Shown here piece by piece: positions 26,667 through 35,396 of a stretch of DNA of 64,000 nucleotides. Both the position numbers and the translations under genes were made by a program. The stretch comes from Bacilli bacterium (GTDB lineage: Bacteria; Bacillota_I; Bacilli_A; RFN20; CAG-826). Under the pieces are notes generated by a model that saw nothing but the letters and a program-made list of their open reading frames with translations, searched no databases and had not been told where the DNA came from. Each line of letters begins with the position of its first letter. Position 1 is the first letter of the stretch. The stretch is from contig JAFUXB010000005.1 in the NCBI GenBank assembly GCA_017477255.1, forward strand, positions 57,356 through 121,355, in the 5' to 3' direction.

Positions 26667-26693
26667 GAAAACCTTGCAGAACTCAATTATTTT
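26667..26693 (+). repeat. Dispersed ~30-bp intergenic element, copy 4
   Basis: AAAACCTTGCAGAACTCAA followed by TTATTTT, between two convergent genes. It contains the TGA stop codon of the minus-strand membrane-protein gene. Confidence 0.7.
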
Positions 26694-27480
26694 CTTCAAT
26701 TTGAGGTTTTTTAAACAAAGTTTTATCAACTAAAATTTTACAACCTTTAAATAAGAAATAAGCAAGTATTGGAACAATAATTGTTCCTATTGAAATCATA
26801 AGAACATAAATCAATTGACCAACCCAACCAATCTTATCAACCATGCTTAATCTAAAGTTTTCTAAAGCTGCATTATTGCAATGATAGAAATTATTGAAAT
26901 TAACTTTAATAATGTGAGAAATTGGTGCAACAATTATACAATATCCTGCAAACCAAGCTAAAACACTTAATAAGTCTCTTTTTAAATTAAATTCAAATAA
27001 ATCTAATACTAAGAATAATGGGAAACTAGCCATTGCTATGCAATGGAAAAATACTGTATGAAAACCCAAAAAATAACTAGTTTTAAATGTTAGGAAATTA
27101 CCACAATTTATTACATCTTCTGCTGGATAAATTAAATTTGGATATACAGTCATAAATAAGAACAAACAAGCACTAATTACTGCACCTAAACATCTAAATA
27201 TATCTTTATGTTTGCCTTTATAAAAAGATACAAATGGGAAAATAAATAAAAATAAACTGCAATAATGTAAAGGAATAGAATATAAATCATATCCAGTTAT
27301 TAATCCATATAATTGTTTAGCTACTTCTAATACAAGTAAAATAATAGTAATAACTTGAATAGGAATTAATCTAATTTTTTCAGATTTTCCTTTTAAGGCT
27401 TTCCCAATAAAAAAAGCACCAATTAGTTCAATAATTAATGCTGGTATTACAGTATAAACATGATAAATTGTCCAAAACAT
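26683..27480 (-). CDS. YwaF/TMEM164-like integral membrane protein
   Basis: A 265-residue protein with about seven hydrophobic segments. The motif IPLHYCSLFLF in the third region and the FHTVFFHC segment resemble the YwaF (TIGR02206) and TMEM164 group, in which a conserved Cys and His are proposed to act in acyl transfer; here both residues are present. Function in bacteria is unknown. It ends with TGA, evidence that TGA is a stop in this genome. It is convergent with hypB copy 2 and divergent from the flavoprotein. Confidence 0.55.
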   Translation of the reverse strand: MFWTIYHVYTVIPALIIELIGAFFIGKALKGKSEKIRLIPIQVITIILLVLEVAKQLYGLITGYDLYSIPLHYCSLFLFIFPFVSFYKGKHKDIFRCLGAVISACLFLFMTVYPNLIYPAEDVINCGNFLTFKTSYFLGFHTVFFHCIAMASFPLFLVLDLFEFNLKRDLLSVLAWFAGYCIIVAPISHIIKVNFNNFYHCNNAALENFRLSMVDKIGWVGQLIYVLMISIGTIIVPILAYFLFKGCKILVDKTLFKKPQIEENN

Positions 27481-27593
27481 AATTTTTACCTCAATTTCTA
27501 TTTAGATATTATACCTATTTTATAATCATATATCTATAGAATAAAAAGAGTCATTATCAACTGAAAATAATAAATTAGATTTATAATTATATA

Positions 27594-27613
27594 TTCGGTA
27601 TTTTATTACCGAA
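27594..27613 (+). promoter_or_regulatory. Inverted repeat in the flavoprotein leader
   Basis: TTCGGTA-TTTTAT-TACCGAA, a perfect 7-bp stem with a 6-nt loop, 15 bp before the small leader ORF. It may be an operator or an mRNA hairpin. Confidence 0.4.
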
Positions 27614-27627
27614 GTTAAAGGAATATA

Positions 27628-27657
27628 ATGTTAATAACAAATAAAGAGGTATTATAA
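27628..27657 (+). CDS. Possible 9-residue leader peptide coupled to the flavoprotein gene
   Basis: The reading frame MLITNKEVL ends in a TAA that overlaps the ATG of the flavoprotein as TAATG. It has its own AAAGGA five bases upstream, and the AGAGGT for the next gene lies inside it. The arrangement is what translational coupling or a regulatory leader peptide would need, but an ORF this short can occur by chance. Confidence 0.35.
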   Translation: MLITNKEVL

Positions 27658-29117
27658 TGGCAAAACTTGATGAAAGAATTTGTATTATTGGCGGAGGTCC
27701 AGCTGGTTTATCTTTCGCTATGTATCTTGAGAAAAAAGGATACAAAAACTACACAATTTATGAAAAATTAAACAAGGTTGGTGGAAAATGCTGGTCACCA
27801 AAAATTAAAGTGAAACATAATGGCGTTGAAGAAGAAAAAAGCTTTGAAACTGGTGCTATTATGGGTGCTATCACTTATCACGCAGTAAGTGAAATGGAAG
27901 AATTTGGTGGTTATTATCATAAAGGTCCAGATTTTAAAGAAGGCGAACCAAATATGAGAAGAGAGTTCCGTAAACTTGATGGAACTATTGATCATCCATT
28001 TGAACCAAAAGTTGATTTCTCATTTGGAAAATTAGCTAAATTAGTTAAATTAAAGAAACAAATGAAAAAACTCAACAAATTAATGCAAACCAAATATAAA
28101 GGATATGATTGTTATGGTCATATTGGTGTTGCTAAAGGTGAATATTTTGGTATTTCCAAAGGTGTTGATGGATATTGTGGAGCTACTAAAGAAGATTCAT
28201 TCCCAAATTATATAAAAGGAACTAATCCAAACTTAAAAGATTTAGCACTCCCATTCTCAGAATTCTGTAAATTAAATCACGTCGAAGAAGTTCAAAGAAT
28301 TTGGATTGCACCATTTACTTCATTTGGTTATGGTTTCTTTGATGAAATTCCTACTGCATTAGTTATGAAATATCTTGATGTTACTACTGCTTTAGAGTTT
28401 GTTAATATGAAACTTTGGACTTGGCAAGATGGTACTCAACAAATTTATGTACATGTTAATGAAAAATTAATGCATCCAGCTCAACTTGAAACTGAAGTTA
28501 TTAAAGTTGAAAGACCAGAAGGTAAAGTTTTAGTTACAACAAGAACAAAAGATGGAAAAGAACATACTGAAGAATTTGATAAATTAGTTGTTACCACTCC
28601 ACTTGATTATTTTGCAAATTATGCAGATGCAACTGAAACAGAAAAAGAATTATTCTCAAAGATCATCCATGAAAGATATTGTGATTACATCGCAACATTT
28701 GAAGAAGGAAAGAGTCCAAATATTTCAGGTTATATGGTTGAAAACATGGTTCCTGAAAGATTAGGACATGCAATGGTTTATTATAATAGATGGCAATGTT
28801 TAGATAGAGATTGTCCAGCTACAGTTTATGCTTTAGCAAATCATACTGGAACTCCAGATGTTGATTTTGATGTAGTCATGAAAACAATGGATGAAGATAT
28901 GGCTAAAGTTGGATTCCCAATTAAAGAAAAATTATATGCTCAAGAAGTTTATTATTGCCCACACGTTTCAGCAAAAGATTATGCTGAAGGTTGGTATGAT
29001 AAATTAGAAGCTTTACAAGGTAATAAAAATACATTCTATGCTGGAGAAATTATTAGCTTTGGCGATATGGAAGATACTTGTGCAGCATCAAAAGATATAG
29101 TTGAAAGATTCTTCTAA
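27657..29117 (+). CDS. FAD-dependent amine-oxidase-like flavoprotein
   Basis: A 486-residue protein. The N-terminal Rossmann motif IIGGGPAGLSFAMYLE and YEKLNKVGGKCWSP are typical of the NAD(P)-binding/flavin-containing amine oxidoreductase group. The C-terminus (YAGEIISFGDMEDTCAASKD) is the FAD-closing segment with two acidic residues. Substrate unknown; related proteins act on amines, carotenoid precursors or long-chain lipids. No signal peptide. It is monocistronic, preceded by an inverted repeat and small leader ORF and followed by a clear terminator. Confidence 0.75.
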   Translation: MAKLDERICIIGGGPAGLSFAMYLEKKGYKNYTIYEKLNKVGGKCWSPKIKVKHNGVEEEKSFETGAIMGAITYHAVSEMEEFGGYYHKGPDFKEGEPNMRREFRKLDGTIDHPFEPKVDFSFGKLAKLVKLKKQMKKLNKLMQTKYKGYDCYGHIGVAKGEYFGISKGVDGYCGATKEDSFPNYIKGTNPNLKDLALPFSEFCKLNHVEEVQRIWIAPFTSFGYGFFDEIPTALVMKYLDVTTALEFVNMKLWTWQDGTQQIYVHVNEKLMHPAQLETEVIKVERPEGKVLVTTRTKDGKEHTEEFDKLVVTTPLDYFANYADATETEKELFSKIIHERYCDYIATFEEGKSPNISGYMVENMVPERLGHAMVYYNRWQCLDRDCPATVYALANHTGTPDVDFDVVMKTMDEDMAKVGFPIKEKLYAQEVYYCPHVSAKDYAEGWYDKLEALQGNKNTFYAGEIISFGDMEDTCAASKDIVERFF

Positions 29118-29148
29118 TCAAATAAATTAATTTTCATTTAATCAAAAA

Positions 29149-29183
29149 CCTCTTAGTAATTAAAATGCTAAGAGGTTTTATTT
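29149..29183 (+). terminator. Rho-independent terminator of the flavoprotein gene
   Basis: CCTCTTAG (29149-29156) pairs with CTAAGAGG (29168-29175) across an 11-nt loop and is followed by TTTTATTTT. Confidence 0.85.
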
Positions 29184-29240
29184 TGAAATGCTTACTCGAT
29201 CTTAGTGTTTTAAATATGCTAAATTAAGAAGAAAATTAAA

Positions 29241-29270
29241 AAAATAATAGGGTTCTGCAGGGTTTTTCTA
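29241..29270 (-). repeat. Dispersed ~30-bp intergenic element, copy 5 (inverted)
   Basis: Contains GGGTTCTGCAGGGTTTTT, the complement of the consensus. It lies between the flavoprotein terminator and the promoter of the first DUF4185 gene. Confidence 0.65.
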
Positions 29271-29349
29271 TATTTTTTGCACTTTTTTGATATGAAAACT
29301 TTACATTTTATACTAAATAAAGTTTATCGACTATATAACTTTATTATAA

Positions 29350-29355
29350 TATAAT
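29350..29355 (+). promoter_or_regulatory. -10 box of the first DUF4185 gene; leaderless start
   Basis: TATAAT, then 9 nt, then ATG, with no purine-rich site. A second overlapping TATAAT lies 5 bp upstream. Confidence 0.45.
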
Positions 29356-29364
29356 AAAGTTAAT

Positions 29365-30513
29365 ATGAAATTTACTTATGATAGCTCAATTGAATACGTG
29401 AAATTTAATTCTTTTGTGTCTGGAAAAAATTCACCAACACCTACTTTAAAGTGGGATGTTTATGGAACGGATTTAGGAATTCCTTGTTATTCAGAAAAAG
29501 AAAAGAAACTTTTATTATTTTTTGGAGATACTTTTTCAACACCACTTCCATCTGATGAAAATTGGCGTGGAACAGTAATTGGCAAGGTATCTAACTTTAA
29601 TTTTGAAAACGGAATCCATTTTGAATCTTTTGTGTCCGATGAAAAAGGAAATGCAATCAATTTAATAAAACATCATAAATGTAAAAATAGCGAAAACTTT
29701 GAAGTAACAAAAATATGTCAAGGCTGCGTTGAAGTTAATGGAGTTTTATATGCTTTTTATGAGTCTATAAGATCTTGGGGTGAACCTGGATATTGGAACG
29801 TTAACTACACTGGTACTATAAAATCTTATGATTTTGGCAATACTTGGGAACGTTGTTATGATTTAACTTGGGTAGGAAAAATTGATACTTATGAAGAAAA
29901 CATCAAACATTTAGTGTCGGAAGACATAAATATGAATGAAACAACTACTTCAATTGATATTAATAAACATCATTCTGAAGCTTTTTCTCAGATTTATCCT
30001 TATAAATATGAAGGTTATGTTTACATTTTTGGAAGGCGCGGTGGAAGACAATTTGGTGTCACATTAGGTAAAGTTAAAGAAAATAAAATTGAAGATTTTG
30101 ATGAATATGAATATTTAGTCAATATAAATAATAAAAAGCAATGGGTTAAAGGAACTACTGGTCTTAAACTTTTAAATGATAATGAACAAGAAAGTTACAT
30201 CATACCATTACCTGTTTCCAATATTACTATTTCATATAATAACTTTATCAAAAAATTTATTGCTTTATATTATAAACCGTCAGTTGGTGTTGTTTTTAGA
30301 ACATCTTCTTCTATTGAAGGTCCTTACGAAAAAGAAATTCTATTAATTAAACAAAATGATGAACATCTTCCAGCTGGAAAAGAAGGATTATATGGTGGAT
30401 TTACACACGATATTATGACAAGTGAAAACGGACAAATTGTTTATTTCATTGTTTCTCAATGGAATAAAAACGCTTATTTATCTGAATTATTTGAATTCAA
30501 ATTTAAGGGGTAA
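29365..30513 (+). CDS. DUF4185 (GH183-type) protein, cytosolic
   Basis: A 382-residue protein without a signal peptide. It carries the family blocks YGTDLGIP, LFFGDTF, NWRGTVIGKV, a WERCYDLTW strand and a SEAFSQIYP strand, arranged as repeated beta-propeller blades. DUF4185 proteins include characterised endo-D-arabinanases (GH183). Lacking an export signal, this copy may finish imported oligosaccharides. Its gene is followed 5 bp later by a sugar ABC ATPase gene, convergent with the long operon that encodes the other four copies. Confidence 0.8.
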   Translation: MKFTYDSSIEYVKFNSFVSGKNSPTPTLKWDVYGTDLGIPCYSEKEKKLLLFFGDTFSTPLPSDENWRGTVIGKVSNFNFENGIHFESFVSDEKGNAINLIKHHKCKNSENFEVTKICQGCVEVNGVLYAFYESIRSWGEPGYWNVNYTGTIKSYDFGNTWERCYDLTWVGKIDTYEENIKHLVSEDINMNETTTSIDINKHHSEAFSQIYPYKYEGYVYIFGRRGGRQFGVTLGKVKENKIEDFDEYEYLVNINNKKQWVKGTTGLKLLNDNEQESYIIPLPVSNITISYNNFIKKFIALYYKPSVGVVFRTSSSIEGPYEKEILLIKQNDEHLPAGKEGLYGGFTHDIMTSENGQIVYFIVSQWNKNAYLSELFEFKFKG

Positions 30514-30518
30514 AAATT

Positions 30519-32153
30519 ATGAAAATATCAAAAGAAGAAAAAGAATTTCTTAAAAATGAAGAGAAAAGACGCGAGCTTTATCACAAAGAAGTAATAAGAA
30601 AAGAAAAAGAATCTCATCAAAGAAATAAAGTTGCTCCTTCTGATGACGTTATCATTTTAGAAAACGTAAACAAGATTTACCAAAATCACGTTCAAGCTGT
30701 TTTTGATTTTTCTTTAAGTGTTAAAGAAAATGAATTCATTGTTTTAGTTGGTCCATCAGGCTGTGGAAAATCAACAACTTTAAAAATGATTGCAGGTTTA
30801 GAAGACATTACTTCTGGGGATTTATATTTAAATAAAAAATATTCAAATTATACACTTAGCAAAGATAGAAATTTAGCTATGGTTTTCCAAAGTTATGCTC
30901 TTTATCCTACTATGACTGTTTATAAAAATATCGCTTTCCCACTTATTGTTAAAGGTGAAAAGAAAGAAGAAATCGATAAAAAAGTACATGAAGTTATAAA
31001 AATATTAGAACTTGATGAAGAATTACTTCAAAGAAGACCTGCTGCTTTATCTGGAGGTCAAAGACAAAGAGTTGCTTTAGCTAGAGCAATTATTAAAGGT
31101 TCAAATATTTTATTAATGGATGAACCACTTAGTAATTTAGATGCAAAACTAAGAGCAAGTGTTAGATCTGAAATTGTTGATTTACATAAAAAAATGAAAA
31201 CAACGACAATTTATGTCACTCATGACCAAGTTGAAGCAATGACTATGCCAGATAGATTAGTTGTCATGAATAAAGGGTACATCGAACAAACTGGTACTCC
31301 TCAAGAAATTTATGACAACCCAAAAACATTGTTTGTTGCTACTTTCATTGGTTCTCCTGCAATGAATATATTAAATGTATCTTTAGAAAATGATATTTTA
31401 AAATTTAAAAATAATTATGAACTTAAATTAGATAAAAATAGATTATCGTCATTAAAGCAATATTATGAAAACATTATTAATGAAATAAAACATGATATTG
31501 AAACCACAAATTCTAAAAAAGAGCAAAGAATTAATGACTTATCAAAAATTGGATACATAAAAGATTTAGAACATTTAGACAAAATCTCTCAAAAATATTC
31601 TTCGTTAATTACTAAAAGAAAACAAAAAATGAGCAAACTTTTAGAAAACGATGAAAAATATATTGCTTTAGAAAAAGAAATTTCCTCTATTAATGAAAAA
31701 TATCAAGAAGAATATTCAAGTTATAGAACTCAAATTGATTCTAAACAATATGAAATAATGCCTGATGAAAAATTAGAACCTTTAATTGAAAATGATGCAT
31801 ACATTAAATCATTTAATTATGAACTTGAAAAAGAAAACGAGAAATTAAAAGAATATGAAAACGTATTTTCATCAAGTTCAAAAGAATTATTATTTGGAAT
31901 TAGAGCTGAAGATATGCTTCTAGATATAAATAAAAAAGATAGAAAGAACTTATCTAATCCAATAAATATTACAACTGAACTTTGTGAACTCTTAGGTCAT
32001 GAATATTATTTGTCATTTAAAGTTGATGAAAAATTATGCACTATGAAAACACCAGCTTATGATGAAATTCTTCCTGGAACTAATTTAAATATTTATTTAG
32101 ATTTAGATAAAATTCATTTATTTGATCCAATTTCAGAAAGAAATATTTTCTAA
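30519..32153 (+). CDS. MsmK/UgpC-type sugar ABC ATPase with a coiled-coil insertion
   Basis: A 544-residue ATPase against about 370 for usual family members. Residues about 45-290 form a normal ABC domain: Walker A GPSGCGKST, signature LSGGQRQR, LLMDEPLSNLDAKLR and YVTHDQVEAMTM. The C-terminal regulatory (TOBE) domain is split: after its first strand come about 150 charged, helical residues (about 310-455, rich in Lys and Glu heptads), then the domain resumes with LLFGIRAEDM. A 45-residue charged extension precedes the ABC domain. It probably energises the CUT1 permeases encoded in this window, which have no ATPase of their own. AAGGGG precedes the ATG. Confidence 0.88.
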   Translation: MKISKEEKEFLKNEEKRRELYHKEVIRKEKESHQRNKVAPSDDVIILENVNKIYQNHVQAVFDFSLSVKENEFIVLVGPSGCGKSTTLKMIAGLEDITSGDLYLNKKYSNYTLSKDRNLAMVFQSYALYPTMTVYKNIAFPLIVKGEKKEEIDKKVHEVIKILELDEELLQRRPAALSGGQRQRVALARAIIKGSNILLMDEPLSNLDAKLRASVRSEIVDLHKKMKTTTIYVTHDQVEAMTMPDRLVVMNKGYIEQTGTPQEIYDNPKTLFVATFIGSPAMNILNVSLENDILKFKNNYELKLDKNRLSSLKQYYENIINEIKHDIETTNSKKEQRINDLSKIGYIKDLEHLDKISQKYSSLITKRKQKMSKLLENDEKYIALEKEISSINEKYQEEYSSYRTQIDSKQYEIMPDEKLEPLIENDAYIKSFNYELEKENEKLKEYENVFSSSSKELLFGIRAEDMLLDINKKDRKNLSNPINITTELCELLGHEYYLSFKVDEKLCTMKTPAYDEILPGTNLNIYLDLDKIHLFDPISERNIF

Positions 32154-32155
32154 AA

Positions 32156-33007
32156 CTAATCTTTTTTAATACCTTTGCCCACTAATTCAATGTGGGCTTT
32201 TTTATTTATATACTCATCAAATAAACTTGATGTGTATAAAAATTCAATAACTAAAAAATAAGAATAACCTACAAAAATAACTAAAAGTGAAAAAATTGGA
32301 ATTCTAATAGGGATAAACAATAATAAGAAAAATACTGAAGCAAGCAATAAAAATCCAATTGTTTTTAATGGTTTTGAAAAAGCAATTAAAAATGAATTTC
32401 TTAATAACTTTAAGAAACTACTTTTATAAGTATTTGCATAATTTAATCCAACAAAAGTTACAATCGAAACAATCAAAAATACCAAAACTCCTATTATATT
32501 TGAAATAACTTTTACTATCAAAAACGTATCCATCAATAAATAAATTCCAAAAATTGCAATCATAAATAAGGATGCAATTGAGAAAATTAAAGATAACAAA
32601 ATCATTTCTTTTGCATTTCTTTTTATTCCATTAAAGAAATCTTTAGTAATTAAGACATTGCTTTCTCCATAACAAAGTAAAGAAATTACATAAATTCCTC
32701 CACCAACTCCTAAAAATAAAGGGATATTCGTCACAATTAAAACAAGAAATAAAGCAATTAAATAAGAAACACTTGTAAATAAAACTGAATAATCTAAATC
32801 TCCTTCTTTTACCATTTCAATTGTTCCATTTGATATTAAAGAAGGAACTTGTGCAATTACAAAAATCCCAAAATAAATTGCTAAAAGAGTTAATAATGAA
32901 AATAGAGCAATCCAAAGATTTATCTTAAGTAAGCTTAATTTATGATATTTAATTAATACCAAGAAAACTTCTTTTCTATTCTTAGGAAAAACAATTTCAT
33001 TTTTCAT
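32156..33007 (-). CDS. Polytopic membrane protein, YesL/DUF624-like, last gene of the DUF4185 operon
   Basis: A 283-residue protein with about six hydrophobic segments, resembling DUF624/YesL proteins that accompany sugar ABC transporters. Its C-terminal SLFDEYINKKAHIELVGKGI matches the C-terminus of the equally long protein at 62963 (pattern FDxYIN...E.V..GI), so the two are paralogues. It follows the small lipoprotein gene with a 4-bp overlap and no evident ribosome site. Its 3' end contains the antisense terminator of the convergent ATPase gene. Confidence 0.6.
   Translation of the reverse strand: MKNEIVFPKNRKEVFLVLIKYHKLSLLKINLWIALFSLLTLLAIYFGIFVIAQVPSLISNGTIEMVKEGDLDYSVLFTSVSYLIALFLVLIVTNIPLFLGVGGGIYVISLLCYGESNVLITKDFFNGIKRNAKEMILLSLIFSIASLFMIAIFGIYLLMDTFLIVKVISNIIGVLVFLIVSIVTFVGLNYANTYKSSFLKLLRNSFLIAFSKPLKTIGFLLLASVFFLLLFIPIRIPIFSLLVIFVGYSYFLVIEFLYTSSLFDEYINKKAHIELVGKGIKKD
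32177..32203 (+). terminator. Terminator of the plus-strand DUF4185-ATPase pair, inside the convergent gene
   Basis: GCCCAC (32177-32182) pairs with GTGGGC (32192-32197) and is followed by TTTTTT. It lies within the coding 3' end of the minus-strand membrane-protein gene, so the two convergent transcripts overlap. Confidence 0.7.
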
Positions 33008-33531
33008 AATAAATCACTTAATAAATCAAAGCCTCTACTTGATTTTGAAGAATATATTGAGTAATCCCCAACGTTTTCACTCATTTTAGCCAAACCAATA
33101 TAATAATCATGCCCTTCTTCAAAAGATATTAATTCGTTAATTAAATAATTACTATCATTTAATTTTATTGCGTAATTCTTTTCTTCAACTTGATAAAAAC
33201 TATATGTTTTCTCAACTATTTTTGGAAAATTCTCATTATTTAATTCAACATAAATATTTTTAATATCACTTGTTAAAAACTCTTCATCACGAATAATAAA
33301 AATATCGTATCTTTTTTCTCTAGAAGTTTTATACAAAAATGAATAGTAATAATTTGATGGATTAGCAAAACTAATCTCTAAATCATAATTTGAAAATTTA
33401 TTTTTAATTGCTTTTATATCTACATCTTTATTTGAGGAAATAAATATTTTTAATGTGTTTGAAGTATTTTTGCATGCATAAAAAAATGGACTTATAAGTA
33501 AAAAACACGCTAAAAGTCCACTCTTTTTCAT
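33004..33531 (-). CDS. Small lipoprotein resembling one lobe of a solute-binding protein
   Basis: A 175-residue lipoprotein (lipobox FYAC, Cys20). The order of a strand (LKIFISS), a helix with KNKFSNYD, and the RYDIFIIRDEEFLTSDIKNIYVEL block recalls the first lobe of CUT1 sugar-binding proteins, which open the same way with a D-IF/D-L turn, but the second lobe is missing. It could be an accessory or degenerate binding protein. It overlaps the ATPase gene upstream and the membrane protein downstream by 4 bp each, so it is translated as part of that set. Confidence 0.45.
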   Translation of the reverse strand: MKKSGLLACFLLISPFFYACKNTSNTLKIFISSNKDVDIKAIKNKFSNYDLEISFANPSNYYYSFLYKTSREKRYDIFIIRDEEFLTSDIKNIYVELNNENFPKIVEKTYSFYQVEEKNYAIKLNDSNYLINELISFEEGHDYYIGLAKMSENVGDYSIYSSKSSRGFDLLSDLL

Positions 33532-35387
33532 TTTTTAATAGCCAATTTTAAAACTGGAGTAACAACTTGATCGATTTCTTCTTCAAGTAGAGCAGTAAAA
33601 TATCCTTTCATACCTTTAATTTTATAATACATTAATGATTTTTGTCCGAAATTTTCAACATCAAGTACTATAACTTTAAAAATTCTATATTCATTTTTAT
33701 CGATTTTATCACCTTTATGAATAACTTTAATTCCTTTTAAAGGCATTATAAATTCTTTATTTGTAATATTTAATTTTTTACTAACTAAATCATAATCTTC
33801 TTCTAAGATGTTATTATGAATTTCGTATTTTGATAAAAGAGGTGTTTTTCCATCATCTAAATAGAAATTTATGTACTCTAAAGGAACATAAACTTTTATT
33901 AAAGAACCTTCCTTAATATCTTCATCTTTTTTAACATAAAGCATTAAAGGCTCTTTTTGATTTTTAAGTTTTATATAAACAGCTTTTCTTTGGAATAAAT
34001 TTTTAATCAATGAAACTTCACCTTCAACTTCAATTGAATTTTCTTTCTTTTCTAATGAAATATATTCGTTCAAGCACTTCAAAGTTAATGAATCTTGATT
34101 TAGATTTTCATGAAAACATCTTGATTCTAAAGGGTATTTATATTCTTTCGAAGCAAATTCAAATGAAATTTCATCCGCATCAATATTAAATTTTATATCT
34201 TTAAAAGTAGATTCTCTTCTTAAACCAAATATTGATTCACCAGTTTCTATATCAAAAATTTTCATACTTGAAGTATGTACAAATAATTCGATTTTATCCT
34301 TTATTTCAATATTGTTTGGTACAAAAGCTAATAAGTCTCCACTTCCTAGTTTAAGTTTAAGCAAAGTTTCGTTTCCAAATAACTCTTTATGAACAAAATC
34401 ACATGTTATTTTAGAAAAATGATCTTTATTTTTGCCTTCACTAACTCTAAAAGATGACGCTCTTAACCCTACTTTTACTTTTTTATCAATTAAAGAATAA
34501 TCTGTTAATTGTCCAAGCAAATCTTTTGGAATTACTAAAAAATCATCATTTTCTAAGCGAATTCCCAACTCTTTTTTATTGTTATAAGTTAAAAGACCTT
34601 CAATTATGCTCATCTGAGGTGAGCCAAAGAATGTAGCAACATATAAATTATTTGGTTCATCAAAGATTTCTTTAGGAGATCCGATTTGTTGAACAACACC
34701 TTTATTTAAAACAACGATTCTATCTGCTAAAGTCATTGCTTCAACTTGATCATGAGTAACATAAATAAATGGTTTTTTAACTTCAGAATGCAAAGCTTTT
34801 ATTGTTTTACGCATTTCAACACGTAATTTTGCATCAAGATTACTTAATGGTTCATCAAGTAAGAAAATATCATTATCTCTAACTAAAGCTCTAGCTAAAG
34901 ATACTCTTTGCTTTTGTCCTCCTGATAATTGTTTAGGTTTTCTTGACAAATAATCGGTTAATTCTAATTCCTCAGCTACTTCTTTAACCTTTTTATCTAT
35001 TTCTTCTCTTGGAATTGAAGAATTTATATATTTAGTAATATTTCCATCATTATCTAATACGGGAGTTTTAACTTTTTTAAGTCTTAAACCAAAAGCTATA
35101 TTGTCATATACAGTTAAATGAGGATAAAGAGCATAATTTTGGAATACCATAGATACATTTCTATCTTTAGGAGAAACTTCATTAATTATTTTTCCATCAA
35201 TTAAAATTTTTCCAGTCGTAATTTCTTCAAGTCCAGCAAGCATCCTTAAAAGAGTAGATTTTCCACATCCTGATGGTCCAACTAAAACTGTAAATTGATC
35301 TTGTTCTATATCAAATGTCACGTCTTTTATTGCGTGAACTCCACTATCATAAAGCTTATTTATTCGATAAAAACTAATATATGACAT
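33528..35387 (-). CDS. MsmK/UgpC-type sugar ABC ATPase with a long C-terminal extension
   Basis: A 619-residue ATPase. The ABC core (about 1-245) has Walker A GPSGCGKST, signature LSGGQKQR, LLDEPLSNLDAKLR and YVTHDQVEAMTLADR. A short insertion (about residues 103-130, LDNDGNITKYINSSIP) interrupts the helical subdomain. After a normal TOBE region come about 230 more residues that look like further OB-type beta strands, with no family I recognise. It is in the DUF4185 operon, 9 bp after a DUF4185 gene. With the ATPase at 30519 it is a candidate common energiser for the CUT1 permeases. AAGGAG precedes the ATG. Confidence 0.87.
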   Translation of the reverse strand: MSYISFYRINKLYDSGVHAIKDVTFDIEQDQFTVLVGPSGCGKSTLLRMLAGLEEITTGKILIDGKIINEVSPKDRNVSMVFQNYALYPHLTVYDNIAFGLRLKKVKTPVLDNDGNITKYINSSIPREEIDKKVKEVAEELELTDYLSRKPKQLSGGQKQRVSLARALVRDNDIFLLDEPLSNLDAKLRVEMRKTIKALHSEVKKPFIYVTHDQVEAMTLADRIVVLNKGVVQQIGSPKEIFDEPNNLYVATFFGSPQMSIIEGLLTYNNKKELGIRLENDDFLVIPKDLLGQLTDYSLIDKKVKVGLRASSFRVSEGKNKDHFSKITCDFVHKELFGNETLLKLKLGSGDLLAFVPNNIEIKDKIELFVHTSSMKIFDIETGESIFGLRRESTFKDIKFNIDADEISFEFASKEYKYPLESRCFHENLNQDSLTLKCLNEYISLEKKENSIEVEGEVSLIKNLFQRKAVYIKLKNQKEPLMLYVKKDEDIKEGSLIKVYVPLEYINFYLDDGKTPLLSKYEIHNNILEEDYDLVSKKLNITNKEFIMPLKGIKVIHKGDKIDKNEYRIFKVIVLDVENFGQKSLMYYKIKGMKGYFTALLEEEIDQVVTPVLKLAIKK

Positions 35388-35396
35388 ATTTTCTCC

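Noticed and set aside
26683..26685. TGA read as tryptophan (Mycoplasma code)
   Set aside because: TGA ends this gene at a natural C-terminus, and tryptophan is TGG throughout the window.
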